A stretch of DNA of 8,395 nucleotides from JBATBW01 sp049662565. GTDB lineage: Bacteria; Bacillota_I; Bacilli_A; Erysipelotrichales; Erysipelotrichaceae. Location: NCBI GenBank assembly GCA_049662565.1, contig JBATBW010000045.1, positions 1 through 8,395 on the forward strand, read 5' to 3'. The notes beneath the pieces are model-generated. The model ran no database searches. It saw nothing but the letters and a program-made list of their open reading frames with translations, and was not told the origin of the DNA. The translations under genes were made by a program, and so were the position numbers. Shown one piece after another: positions 1 to 5,731 of this stretch (position 1 is the stretch's first letter; each line of letters opens with the position of its first letter).

Positions 1-701
1 CATATTATCAATGTCATTATCATATAAAGACATAAAAGACATCTGGTCAATAACGCTTTCAGTGATGATTAAATTCTTACTATTTTGTTTTTTGATAAGT
101 ATTCCCACTTCTTTAGTTGACCCTTCGACATCACCTCGATAATTACCCATTGTCCCTCTTTTGCATGCAAATAATTTTTTACCATTGTTTCCTTTACCAA
201 CAAATATGCAATTGTTTTTTATATCTTGATATAAATAGTCATTCTTTAAATAATAATCTATTATTTCGGTATTGATTTTTCTTTCTTTGTTTAAATAAAA
301 ATAAATACGGTTGTTGTTATAATCTTTTTTGGTAATACTAGGCTTTTATTTATACTGTTATCATTGTTTCCGTAATACTCTTGTTTTCCAGTTTCATACA
401 ACGTCGTTATTATTTGACAGTTGTTATCAGTGTAGTATTTATTAGCTTTTATTAATGCTTCTTTAAAATTGCAATTTTCAAAGTGCATTATAAAATCAAG
501 AACACTACCGCCTACGTATTTATTGTTTTCATTAATTGCCGAATAACGTGTGAAAGTATTGTTAGGATATATACAGCAACTGTCATGTTCTTTCAAAAAC
601 AGATATCCACCTTTTTTAGTTATTGACATACCTAATGATTGCGCATAATCAATTATTGAAACACTTTCTTTGATTTTTTCTATTGATATTTTATTATCCA
701 T
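1..701 (-). CDS. CHC2-like/DUF3991/TOPRIM primase-like protein, frameshifted, runs off window
   Basis: Likely a primase-related protein of mobile elements. The first frame (701-291, 136 aa) has a degenerate CHC2-like N-terminal domain at about residues 15-95, including GGSVLDFIMHFENCNFKEAL, without an obvious zinc cysteine set. That frame ends in TAA soon after an A6 run. In the -1 frame the reading stays open from about position 330 to base 1. It shows DUF3991-like text (FVGKGNNGKKLFACKRGT, then YRGDVEGS) and the start of a TOPRIM domain (LIITESVIDQMSFM, with its catalytic-type Glu). The two frames are therefore one gene whose 3' end lies outside the window. The switch falls on A_AAA_AAG (324-330) in the phase used for -1 frameshifting, so it may be programmed, a one-base deletion or a sequencing error. 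The start ATG at 701 follows AGAAAGGAT. It is the last gene of the transfer cluster seen here. Domain assignment is from remembered family patterns. Confidence 0.82.
324..330 (-). other. A_AAA_AAG slippery heptamer at the frame change in the primase-like gene
   Basis: On the minus strand the codons are CCA AAA AAG ATT (P124 K125 K126 I127), so the bases A AAA AAG are phased exactly as the X XXY YYZ heptamer used by bacterial -1 frameshift sites such as dnaX. A -1 slip gives PKKDYNNN, which leads straight into the open DUF3991/TOPRIM frame. Without the slip, translation stops 10 codons after K126. I see no convincing stimulatory hairpin downstream and no Shine-Dalgarno-like sequence just upstream, so a simple loss of one A from an A7 run explains it equally well. 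Confidence 0.5.
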
Positions 702-715
702 TTTTATCCTTTCTA

Positions 716-740
716 AAAGTTGGCACTAAGTACCAACTTT
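716..740 (-). terminator. Hairpin at the M23 / primase junction (possible weak terminator)
   Basis: Perfect 8-bp arms AAAGTTGG (733-740 read on the minus strand) and CCAACTTT (716-723) extend inward by three more RNA pairs (one G-U), leaving a UUA loop. The hairpin covers the stop codon of the M23 gene (739-741) and ends a few bases before the ribosome site of the next gene. Only four U residues follow, so it may be an attenuator or an mRNA-stabilising hairpin rather than a full terminator. Confidence 0.5.
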
Positions 741-1704
741 ATTCTTTTTTCCATCCGTCATAAGTTATCGGATTTTTAAAATCAATTAGTTCTTGGAAAT
801 CATAATCATGATTATCTTTTCGCATTGCGAAATGTAAGTGACATCCAGTAGATTGACCTGTGTTTCCAACAAACCCTAAAAAATCGCCTTTATTTACTTT
901 TTTATTAATTGCATATGGAACTGGATTTTCTAAATGTAGATATTTGAATTCATCCGTTTTGTTTTTAACAATTACATAATTCCCCAAAACTTTATGTGTA
1001 TTAAGACCTTGTGTATCTGCAACAACTCCGTCGCTACTGCTGTATACTGGTGTTCCACATTTTATTGCCAAATCAATCGCTGGATGCCATCTGCTTTCAC
1101 CATGTAAGATATCCCATCCATATCCAGTTGATATTGTAGCTAACTTGATCAAAGGATAAATTAATTCATCTTCTTTAAATTGCGCTAAAAATACTTTAGG
1201 TAAATCGCCATAGTTTTTAGTTTTATAATATGTAATGTACTTTAATATTTTTTGATTACTAACTCCAGTAAATACCGTTTTGTAAGGTTCTGTTTCTTTG
1301 ATTCTAGAAATAAATTGATAATCATCCTTATCAACTTCTAGATAGATTTTTATATTATTCTCTAACAATTCTTTATCAAAATCCTCAACACTAGCAATGA
1401 TATCTAAAATAAAAAAAACATTAGTTTTATCACCAAGTTTATTTTCCGATAATATTGGTTGATAATTATTTAACAGATTATCAATTCCATCTATACTAGA
1501 CGAATAATTATCTATAGCTTTAATTAATTGATCACTATCATTTAATTCAACATCATCTTTTGAACTAGCAAATAAATCAGCTATAAAAGCCACTGTAGCA
1601 TTAATCACATTAGCCGCAATAATAACTGGCGCCAATAATAAAAACAATCCTAAAAAAGCACTAGCTATCCCTGCAATAATTTTAATCTTCATTTTCATAA
1701 TCAT
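739..1704 (-). CDS. Membrane-anchored M23 (LytM-type) peptidoglycan hydrolase of the conjugation system
   Basis: A 321-aa protein expected to cut peptidoglycan peptide bridges so that the mating channel can cross the wall. A hydrophobic segment at about residues 7-45 suggests a membrane anchor or signal. Residues ~50-185 are an unassigned extracellular domain. The M23 zinc-peptidase domain is C-terminal: H207 and D211 in WHPAIDLA, H257 in YLHLEN, and H289/H291 in CHLHFAM are the expected zinc ligands and catalytic histidines. No lysozyme-like (SLT) or NlpC/P60 domain is present, unlike many two-domain hydrolases of Gram-positive transfer systems. AAAGGAG precedes closely spaced ATGs at 1704 and 1698, so the start could be two codons later. 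It lies between the coupling protein and the primase-like gene, which supports a VirB1-like role. Confidence 0.88.
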   Translation of the reverse strand: MIMKMKIKIIAGIASAFLGLFLLLAPVIIAANVINATVAFIADLFASSKDDVELNDSDQLIKAIDNYSSSIDGIDNLLNNYQPILSENKLGDKTNVFFILDIIASVEDFDKELLENNIKIYLEVDKDDYQFISRIKETEPYKTVFTGVSNQKILKYITYYKTKNYGDLPKVFLAQFKEDELIYPLIKLATISTGYGWDILHGESRWHPAIDLAIKCGTPVYSSSDGVVADTQGLNTHKVLGNYVIVKNKTDEFKYLHLENPVPYAINKKVNKGDFLGFVGNTGQSTGCHLHFAMRKDNHDYDFQELIDFKNPITYDGWKKE

Positions 1705-1715
1705 TTATCTCCTTT

Positions 1716-1743
1716 AAAAAAGAGAAGATTGTTTAACCTTCTC
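1716..1743 (-). terminator. Intrinsic terminator between coupling protein and M23 gene
   Basis: The minus strand reads GAGAAGG TTAAACAA TCTTCTC TTTTTT. Seven RNA pairs (one G-U) form directly and two more A-U pairs can close inside, followed by six U. It starts 7 bases after the coupling protein stop (1751-1753) and ends just before the ribosome site of the M23 gene, so it would limit or regulate read-through into M23. Confidence 0.68.
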
Positions 1744-1750
1744 ATAAGAT

Positions 1751-2944
1751 CTATTTTTCTTTTCCTTCAAAATCGTCAATATCATCATATTCACCATTTG
1801 ATACATCCGCATAATGATCAAAGATTATTTCATCATCATTTAGCACTTTAGTGATTTTAGAATAATTGGTTCCCCACTCAATACCATTCTCAATCGACTC
1901 AACAAAATTTTTATTCACTAAATCTTTAAATAAATCAAAATGAATATCAACATTGTTTTCTTCTAGAATTTCTTTATAATCATTTTTGAATTTATCAAAA
2001 AATAAATCGTCAGATATCATTTCTATTTTTTCAATATCAGACATTTTATAGTTTGATTGCTTAGCAATAAACAACCAAGATATCATATGCACCGGTCTTA
2101 ATAAATCGCCTTTATCATTCACTTCAATAATCCAGTCGGAGTTAGTTCTTTCATCATGATATTTTTTATATCTTTTCAAATCAAGAACTCTACCACCACT
2201 AGACGATGAACTTTTAGTTTTGTTATTTATACTATTTATTTTTATTTGTTCTTTTTCATTCCACACTTTGTCAAGAGCTTCTTCTAATTCGTCAGCACTT
2301 AGTAAATATTCCTTTTGCAATTCTAAAGCTTGCTTAATATCAAACATCGGAACTTTTCCTACTTGTCTTTCTTCAATATTATAATCCGGTTTATTGGCAA
2401 AAGTGTATTGCGTATACATTGGCAATTTAGATATATACGGATTCCACTCAATTGAAGTAAAAAGGGATCTACCTTTATTCAAAGCATTTAACCTTTCTTT
2501 GGTTAATATTTCTCTTTCAACGTAATCTTTTTTTGCTTTATTATATACAATTTCATCTCCGGCACGTTTGCTAAATAAGTCTTTAACTTCATCTGTACCC
2601 GAACCCAAATATATGATATTTGTATTATTATCCATAATCGACTTACTTCTGTCATCACCATATTTTTTCCGCAATTGAGAAGTCGATTGCATAAATGTAT
2701 TTATTCTTATCCCACGAGAACGTGCAGCGGAATAAATAGCATCAATGTCCATGATTTCTGGCAAGATAGCAAATTCATCAATTACCCAATTCATCGGTAT
2801 TTTAAGTTTTCCATCATTCCCTACTTCTTTAGTTGTTCGTATTGCTACTTCATATAATTGTTTCAAAAACATTGTTACTAGTGGATAATAGGTTGTTTTT
2901 TCATCTTGTGTTAATAAAAAGATTGCTGTTTTCTTTTTGAAAAC
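1751..2944 (-). pseudogene. VirD4/TraG-type coupling protein, C-terminal part after an in-frame stop
   Basis: This continues the same reading frame as the upstream part after a single TAA at 2945-2947. It begins VFKKKTAIFLLTQDEKTTYY, a conserved stretch of coupling proteins, which lies before the first ATG (2872). That ATG has no ribosome site, so independent translation from it would lack the conserved stretch. The Walker B motif is WVIDEFA, followed by RSRGIRINTFMQSTSQLRKK and the NTNIIYLGSGT region, all typical of VirD4/TraG ATPases. After a KSSSSSGG linker (about 2195-2225) comes a C-terminal domain of about 145 residues that I do not recognise, ending in the acidic tail YDDIDDFEGKEK. Acidic tails of this type in TraD bind the relaxosome protein TraM. 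Joined with the upstream part and one codon for the stop, the protein would be about 819 residues. Whether the stop is real, an assembly error or read through cannot be decided here. Confidence 0.82.
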
Positions 2945-4210
2945 TTATTCAATATCAAATGTAGAATGCGATAAAAACTTTTGAATGTTTTCGTTTGCAT
3001 TTACCAAATCCATCTTATTGTGGAACACTGACTTTAAACTTGCTTTAGTCGTACTTTCAGCATCTAAATAAGTTGACATCTTACCAGCACTTAAAGAATC
3101 TAAACTTCTAGTTTTTTCTAAGTACTTTGCGATAGTCGTTTCTTTACCACTTTTATTATCATCGCCTCTTTGATATATAAATCTTACCGATTTAAAATTA
3201 ACATATTTATCAATGCCCTCTTCCATCAACAACAAAACAGCTCCGGCAATCATAGAACCAGCTCCTTGCCAAAAGTAAGGTTGCTTTGCATCTTCTTCAA
3301 AAGCAAGAATATATGAAATATCTAATATTAATTCAGTCGGTAAACTATAGTTTGCATAAATGCCTTTTTTAGATTCTTCTTTCCATTTTGAATATGGGTA
3401 ATCTAACGGATTCCAACCATCGCCTTTTGTAGGTTCATCAAAATTTAATAAAATCACATTATATCCTTCTCGTTCTAATTTTGTTTTTAAAAATGCGTAT
3501 TGTTCCTTTTTAGGATCATGTACAACAATTGTTTCACCGCTATCGATATAACTGTTTAGCATTGTCAAAACAAAAGTCATTGATTTTCCGCGTCCAGTCA
3601 TCCCAATGAACATTGAATGATGATTCCCCGTCAAATAATAAACTTTATTAAACTTCCCAAAAAAATAAAACATTCTTACTGCAATTATTGGAACTCCCCC
3701 ACAATGGTATTGAACCTCATCTTTATAATTGAAAGTTTTAATAGTATTCCATTTTTTTGTTTCCGGAAGCATCCTATACGCCACATATTTATTTTGCAGC
3801 ACTTTAATCCAATTGAAACATTTATCAAAAAAACATTCCAACGTTTTTCTTGTTATCTCACCTTTACTATTGTATTGGACTCTTAATGTTCCCCTTTTCC
3901 TTTGCCAGCGGTTCATTAATTTGTTGTAAGACATTTTTTCGTATTTTGATAATTTGTTTTTGTTTTTGTCCTTCTGGTCAAAAAATCTTGTAATCGCAAT
4001 TAAAAACGAAACCAAAATTGCCGAGCTAGTTAAAATAATAGTTTGCTTATTAGCTAACAAAATTTTTGGATCAAAGTTAGGAAGCAACTTAATCGCTTCA
4101 ATTATTGACTGCCCATCCGTTATATCACCATTAACAAACACATAAAACAACTGCATGCACAAAAACAAAATTAATACCATTACTATAATCAAAGTTATAA
4201 TTAATTTCAT
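2945..4210 (-). CDS. VirD4/TraG-type coupling protein, N-terminal part, ended by in-frame TAA
   Basis: The inner-membrane ATPase that recruits the relaxosome DNA to the type IV secretion channel. Residues 1-26 (MKLIITLIIVMVLILFLCMQ...) and about 55-77 are two membrane segments, as in VirD4/TraG. A cytoplasmic region follows, with the P-loop GMTGRGKS at residues 203-210 and then VVHDPKKEQYAF and GDGWNPLDYP, both characteristic of the family. The Walker B half lies beyond the stop at 2945-2947, so this 421-aa product alone would be an incomplete ATPase. I chose ATG 4210 because GGAGAGGA lies about 9 bases upstream. A TTG ten codons earlier is possible but sits directly on its AAGG. It follows the RHH and 90-aa genes, across a terminator-like hairpin. 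Family assignment is secure; the functional state of the gene is not. Confidence 0.88.
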   Translation of the reverse strand: MKLIITLIIVMVLILFLCMQLFYVFVNGDITDGQSIIEAIKLLPNFDPKILLANKQTIILTSSAILVSFLIAITRFFDQKDKNKNKLSKYEKMSYNKLMNRWQRKRGTLRVQYNSKGEITRKTLECFFDKCFNWIKVLQNKYVAYRMLPETKKWNTIKTFNYKDEVQYHCGGVPIIAVRMFYFFGKFNKVYYLTGNHHSMFIGMTGRGKSMTFVLTMLNSYIDSGETIVVHDPKKEQYAFLKTKLEREGYNVILLNFDEPTKGDGWNPLDYPYSKWKEESKKGIYANYSLPTELILDISYILAFEEDAKQPYFWQGAGSMIAGAVLLLMEEGIDKYVNFKSVRFIYQRGDDNKSGKETTIAKYLEKTRSLDSLSAGKMSTYLDAESTTKASLKSVFHNKMDLVNANENIQKFLSHSTFDIE

Positions 4211-4227
4211 GTTTGAATATCCTCTCC

Positions 4228-4254
4228 AAAAAAAAGACAACCTTTTTGATTGCC
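4228..4254 (-). terminator. Terminator-like hairpin between 90-aa gene and coupling protein
   Basis: The minus strand reads GGCAATC AAAAA GGTTGTC TTTTTTTT. The RNA forms seven pairs, two of them G-U, and is followed by eight U. It starts 2 bases after the stop codon of the 90-aa gene and the U-tract abuts the ribosome site of the coupling protein. The stem is weak, so partial termination or attenuation is more likely than a hard stop. Confidence 0.55.
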
Positions 4255-4256
4255 CA

Positions 4257-4529
4257 TTATATTTCTAATTCTTCATCTAAATTATCTAAATCCAATAATG
4301 CTGATATTTCTTCTGTTTCAAGCACTTCTTGACTCAACTCTCCTACATCATATTTTTGGCCATTTAATATATTGGCCACAATTTTTGCATTGCTTTTTTC
4401 ATCATATTTTTTTGGCATAAGATCTAGATTTCTTTCACCATAATCTTTTTCTGCATCTATTTTACTACAAACTTGATAATGCTTATTCCCACCAATATTT
4501 ACCATTATTACGAAATACTTATTATTCAT
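4257..4529 (-). CDS. Small unknown protein with acidic C-terminus, between RHH and coupling protein genes
   Basis: A 90-aa protein I do not recognise. Residues 1-25 (NKYFVIMVNIGGNKHYQVC) look like a beta-rich start. The middle is mixed charged, and the last 25 residues are strongly acidic and leucine-rich (ETEEISALLDLDNLDEELEI), which suggests a helix or a protein-binding tail. Its ATG at 4529 overlaps the end of the RHH gene by 8 bp and follows AAGGG, so the two are probably translationally coupled. The position between a DNA-binding protein and the coupling protein suggests a relaxosome or secretion-channel accessory, but that is inference from context only. Confidence 0.68.
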   Translation of the reverse strand: MNNKYFVIMVNIGGNKHYQVCSKIDAEKDYGERNLDLMPKKYDEKSNAKIVANILNGQKYDVGELSQEVLETEEISALLDLDNLDEELEI

Positions 4530-4983
4530 TTGTCATTTCCCTTTCTTCAATATATTTTAACACAATTCTATTAATTGCTAATTCAACATCTTTCATCATT
4601 AAAGAATACTGTTTTTCATCAAGTTCTGTGAACCCTTTTTTCATCAATAAATCCATGCCGGTGAAATAAGTAATAACATTCAAATCTTTTTTCAAACTGT
4701 TATACATGACAATCATGTTATCTTGCAATTCTTTTTGAAATTGGCTCATCGTATTATCAACAATCATTTCCATCGTTTCTACAGTATGATCAGAGATCTT
4801 ATTTGAAATCACTTTGTTGTAATAGTTAGACAATGCCATTTCGATGATTTCAGTTTCATTTGTTTTATATGTCATCCCCAATAATTCTCTTTTATTATTT
4901 TCAATTCCGACTAGTTCTTTTATTTTTTTGTCCGTGTCATTTTTGACTCGGTAACACTTTCTAATTTTTAAATTATTATCCAT
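4522..4983 (-). CDS. Ribbon-helix-helix DNA-binding protein, possible relaxosome accessory
   Basis: A 153-aa protein. The start ATG at 4983 is fixed by a near-perfect ribosome site AAAGGAGG (4990-4997) 6 bases upstream; an ATG-like start 13 codons earlier has none. The N-terminal ~60 residues fit a ribbon-helix-helix fold: strand RKCYRVKN, helix DTDKKIKELVG, turn, then helix TNETEIIEMALSNYYNKVI, with the S/T-E-x-I-x-x-A-L pattern of the second helix. The remaining ~90 residues look helical (TMSQFQKELQDNMIVMYNSL), probably for oligomerisation. Proteins of this kind in conjugative elements (MobC-, TraM- or TraY-like roles) bind oriT and contact the coupling protein. Here the gene sits between a repeat-rich non-coding stretch and the coupling protein gene. 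A repressor of its own promoter is the main alternative. Confidence 0.72.
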   Translation of the reverse strand: MDNNLKIRKCYRVKNDTDKKIKELVGIENNKRELLGMTYKTNETEIIEMALSNYYNKVISNKISDHTVETMEMIVDNTMSQFQKELQDNMIVMYNSLKKDLNVITYFTGMDLLMKKGFTELDEKQYSLMMKDVELAINRIVLKYIEEREMTNE

Positions 4984-5091
4984 TTTTAACCTCCTTTCTA
5001 AGATAAAAATAAGATATGTCACCTAGACATACAGTGTATGTCACATTGGCGACAGTCATATGTACAAAAATCAGTATCCCAGACATACGAC

Positions 5092-5129
5092 AAAAACAAG
5101 AAGAAAAACACTAAAAACAAGAAGAAAAA
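5092..5129. repeat. 17-bp direct repeat with a 21-bp period
   Basis: AAAAACAAGAAGAAAAA occurs at 5092-5108 and again at 5113-5129, separated by CACT. The 21-bp period is two helical turns, so both copies face the same side of the DNA. The run is purine-rich on the plus strand. On the minus strand it forms the U-rich tail after the terminator at 5128-5146. Confidence 0.75.
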
Positions 5130-5146
5130 GTGGTCGTTGACCACTT
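5128..5146 (-). terminator. Intrinsic terminator after the DUF4314-like gene
   Basis: The minus strand reads AAGTGGTC AAC GACCACTT followed by TTTCTTCTTGTTTTT. Eight perfect base pairs with a 3-base loop and a pyrimidine, mostly U, tail. It lies about 100 bases after the stop of the DUF4314-like gene and well before the RHH gene, so it separates the two transcription units. Confidence 0.72.
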
Positions 5147-5154
5147 GTTCAAGA

Positions 5155-5186
5155 GGATTGTATGTCAGCAAAAGACATACAAATCC
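5155..5186. repeat. Long inverted repeat (12 bp, one bulge) carrying two GACATAC motifs
   Basis: Arms GGATTGTATGTC (5155-5166) and GACATACAAATCC (5174-5186) pair with a single bulged base around a 7-base loop. It precedes the terminator at 5128-5146 on the minus strand, so in the DUF4314 transcript it would form a first hairpin ahead of the terminator. It may act as DNA (oriT-type hairpin or binding site) or as RNA. Confidence 0.6.
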
Positions 5187-5245
5187 TTTATGCTCGTCAA
5201 ATTTTTTAAGGTTTTTAAAGAAAAAAATAAGAAAAAAAAGAGAAA

Positions 5246-5467
5246 TCAAAGATTTAATTCCTCTTCTTTGCTAATTAACATGAAGTTATCCCATCCTTCG
5301 TTTAATGAATAAGTTTCGCCATTATCCCATTTCATATGAATAAAACCATATTCGTCAACATACTTAACAACTCCAGTTAAACCATATGGCATATTTGGAT
5401 GTCCTAATAAATCTCTTAAAATAATTATGTCACCTTTTTTGTAAATGCTATTCTTCTTTTTTTTCAT
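5246..5467 (-). CDS. DUF4314-like small protein
   Basis: A 73-aa protein. Start ATG 5467 is chosen because AGGAGG (5473-5478) lies 5 bases upstream; an in-frame ATG at 5506 would lie inside the palindromic operator and upstream of the transcript start. It has the compact SH3-like beta pattern of DUF4314: KKGDIIILRDL, then MPYGLTGVVKYVDEYGFIHMKWDNGETYSL, then WDNFMLIS. The paired GxxGxV and HxxWDNG motifs are the family signature as I remember it. DUF4314 proteins are common in Gram-positive conjugative elements and have no assigned function that I know of. The gene has its own promoter with an 18-bp palindrome over the -35, and a terminator downstream, so it appears to be a separately regulated single-gene unit. 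It ends in TGA. Confidence 0.78.
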   Translation of the reverse strand: MKKKKNSIYKKGDIIILRDLLGHPNMPYGLTGVVKYVDEYGFIHMKWDNGETYSLNEGWDNFMLISKEEELNL

Positions 5468-5486
5468 CTTCTCCTCCTGCTTTTTA

Positions 5487-5514
5487 ATTATAAACATTTG
5501 TTGCAACGTTGCAA
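5487..5514 (-). promoter_or_regulatory. Sigma-A type promoter of the DUF4314-like gene
   Basis: Minus-strand -10 TATAAT (5487-5492, perfect) and -35 TTGCAA (5509-5514, 4 of 6 to TTGACA) with a 16-bp spacer. The predicted start near 5480 leaves a leader of only about 13 bases carrying AGGAGG and then ATG 5467. The -35 and part of the spacer lie inside the palindrome at 5499-5516. Confidence 0.7.
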
Positions 5515-5516
5515 CA
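5499..5516. promoter_or_regulatory. 18-bp perfect palindrome, tandem GTTGCAAC, probable operator
   Basis: TGTTGCAACGTTGCAACA is a perfect 18-bp palindrome made of two adjacent 8-bp palindromes GTTGCAAC, flanked by T and A. It overlaps the -35 element of the DUF4314-like promoter, so a bound protein would block RNA polymerase. The regulator is not identified; the RHH protein encoded downstream and an off-window element regulator are both possible. Confidence 0.72.
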
Positions 5517-5731
5517 TTTTTAATACAATCTTTAACAATGTTATGTTTTTTGATTTATCGCAAAAAAACAAAAATCATAACTTTTATTAATAAATTTATC
5601 TTTGTTGATAAAGTCAACAATGGTAAATTTGTGTTTAATCTTTTAACTCGCAAACTTGATCAACATAATTTTTTTGAATAGTTTATTCTTTTTCGATAAA
5701 TTAATGAACACTTTTTTTATGAATTGTTCAA
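5517..5731. other. AT-rich non-coding stretch with several inverted repeats
   Basis: No credible gene on either strand. It holds a 13-bp inverted repeat with one mismatch (5540-5552 with 5569-5581), a perfect 7-bp inverted repeat TTGTTGA/TCAACAA (5602-5608 with 5614-5620), and an overlapping TTTATC/GATAAA pair (5595-5600 with 5607-5612). The sequence separates the unknown gene trio from the DUF4314-like unit. It could be a promoter-proximal regulatory zone, a terminator zone without a clear U-tract, or a replication-related element. Confidence 0.45.

Larger units (their letters stand above)
5013..5186. repeat. Cluster of GACATAC / GTATGTC motifs and hairpins; candidate oriT or operator array
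   Basis: Five exact copies of a 7-mer lie in about 155 bp of non-coding DNA: GACATAC at 5026-5032, 5082-5088 and 5174-5180, and the reverse GTATGTC at 5036-5042 and 5160-5166. A partial copy (ATATGTC) is at 5014-5020. Two pairs form inverted repeats: 5026-5042 with a 3-base spacer, and a longer hairpin at 5155-5186 (12 paired bases, one bulged T). Between them lie a 17-bp direct repeat and a terminator hairpin. The array is directly upstream of the RHH gene, so it is a plausible binding site for that protein. No known nick sequence was recognised. Confidence 0.6.

Noticed and set aside
625..631. A sixth GACATAC copy inside the primase-like gene
   Set aside because: It is isolated within coding sequence; one chance copy of a 7-mer is expected in a window of this size.
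2675..4145. Several plus-strand open frames of 60-89 codons inside the coupling protein gene
   Set aside because: They are antisense to a gene with clear family motifs, lack ribosome sites and have improbable, Cys/Phe/Ile-rich compositions.
4984..5022. Longer RHH protein starting at 5022
   Set aside because: The extra 13 residues cover the ribosome site AAAGGAGG that fits ATG 4983 and have no signal of their own.
5092..5129. Possible CRISPR-like repeat pair
   Set aside because: Only two copies with a 4-base spacer; no array and no Cas gene.
5019..5249. Minus-strand open frame of 76 codons rich in Phe and Leu between the DUF4314-like and RHH genes
   Set aside because: It starts at a TTG without a ribosome site, translates T-rich tracts, and runs through the terminator and repeat array.
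5038..5312. Plus-strand Lys-rich frames over the repeat region
   Set aside because: The apparent basic protein is just the translation of A-rich direct repeats and the antisense of the DUF4314-like gene; no promoter or ribosome site is present.
5445..5681. Plus-strand frame of 78 codons across the palindrome
   Set aside because: It begins inside the DUF4314-like gene, has no ribosome site and is a Phe/Ile-rich translation of AT-rich DNA.
5705..5730. TGAACA/TGTTCA inverted repeat after the last gene of the unknown trio as a terminator
   Set aside because: Six-base stem with a 14-base loop and no U-tract after the stem on the minus strand.
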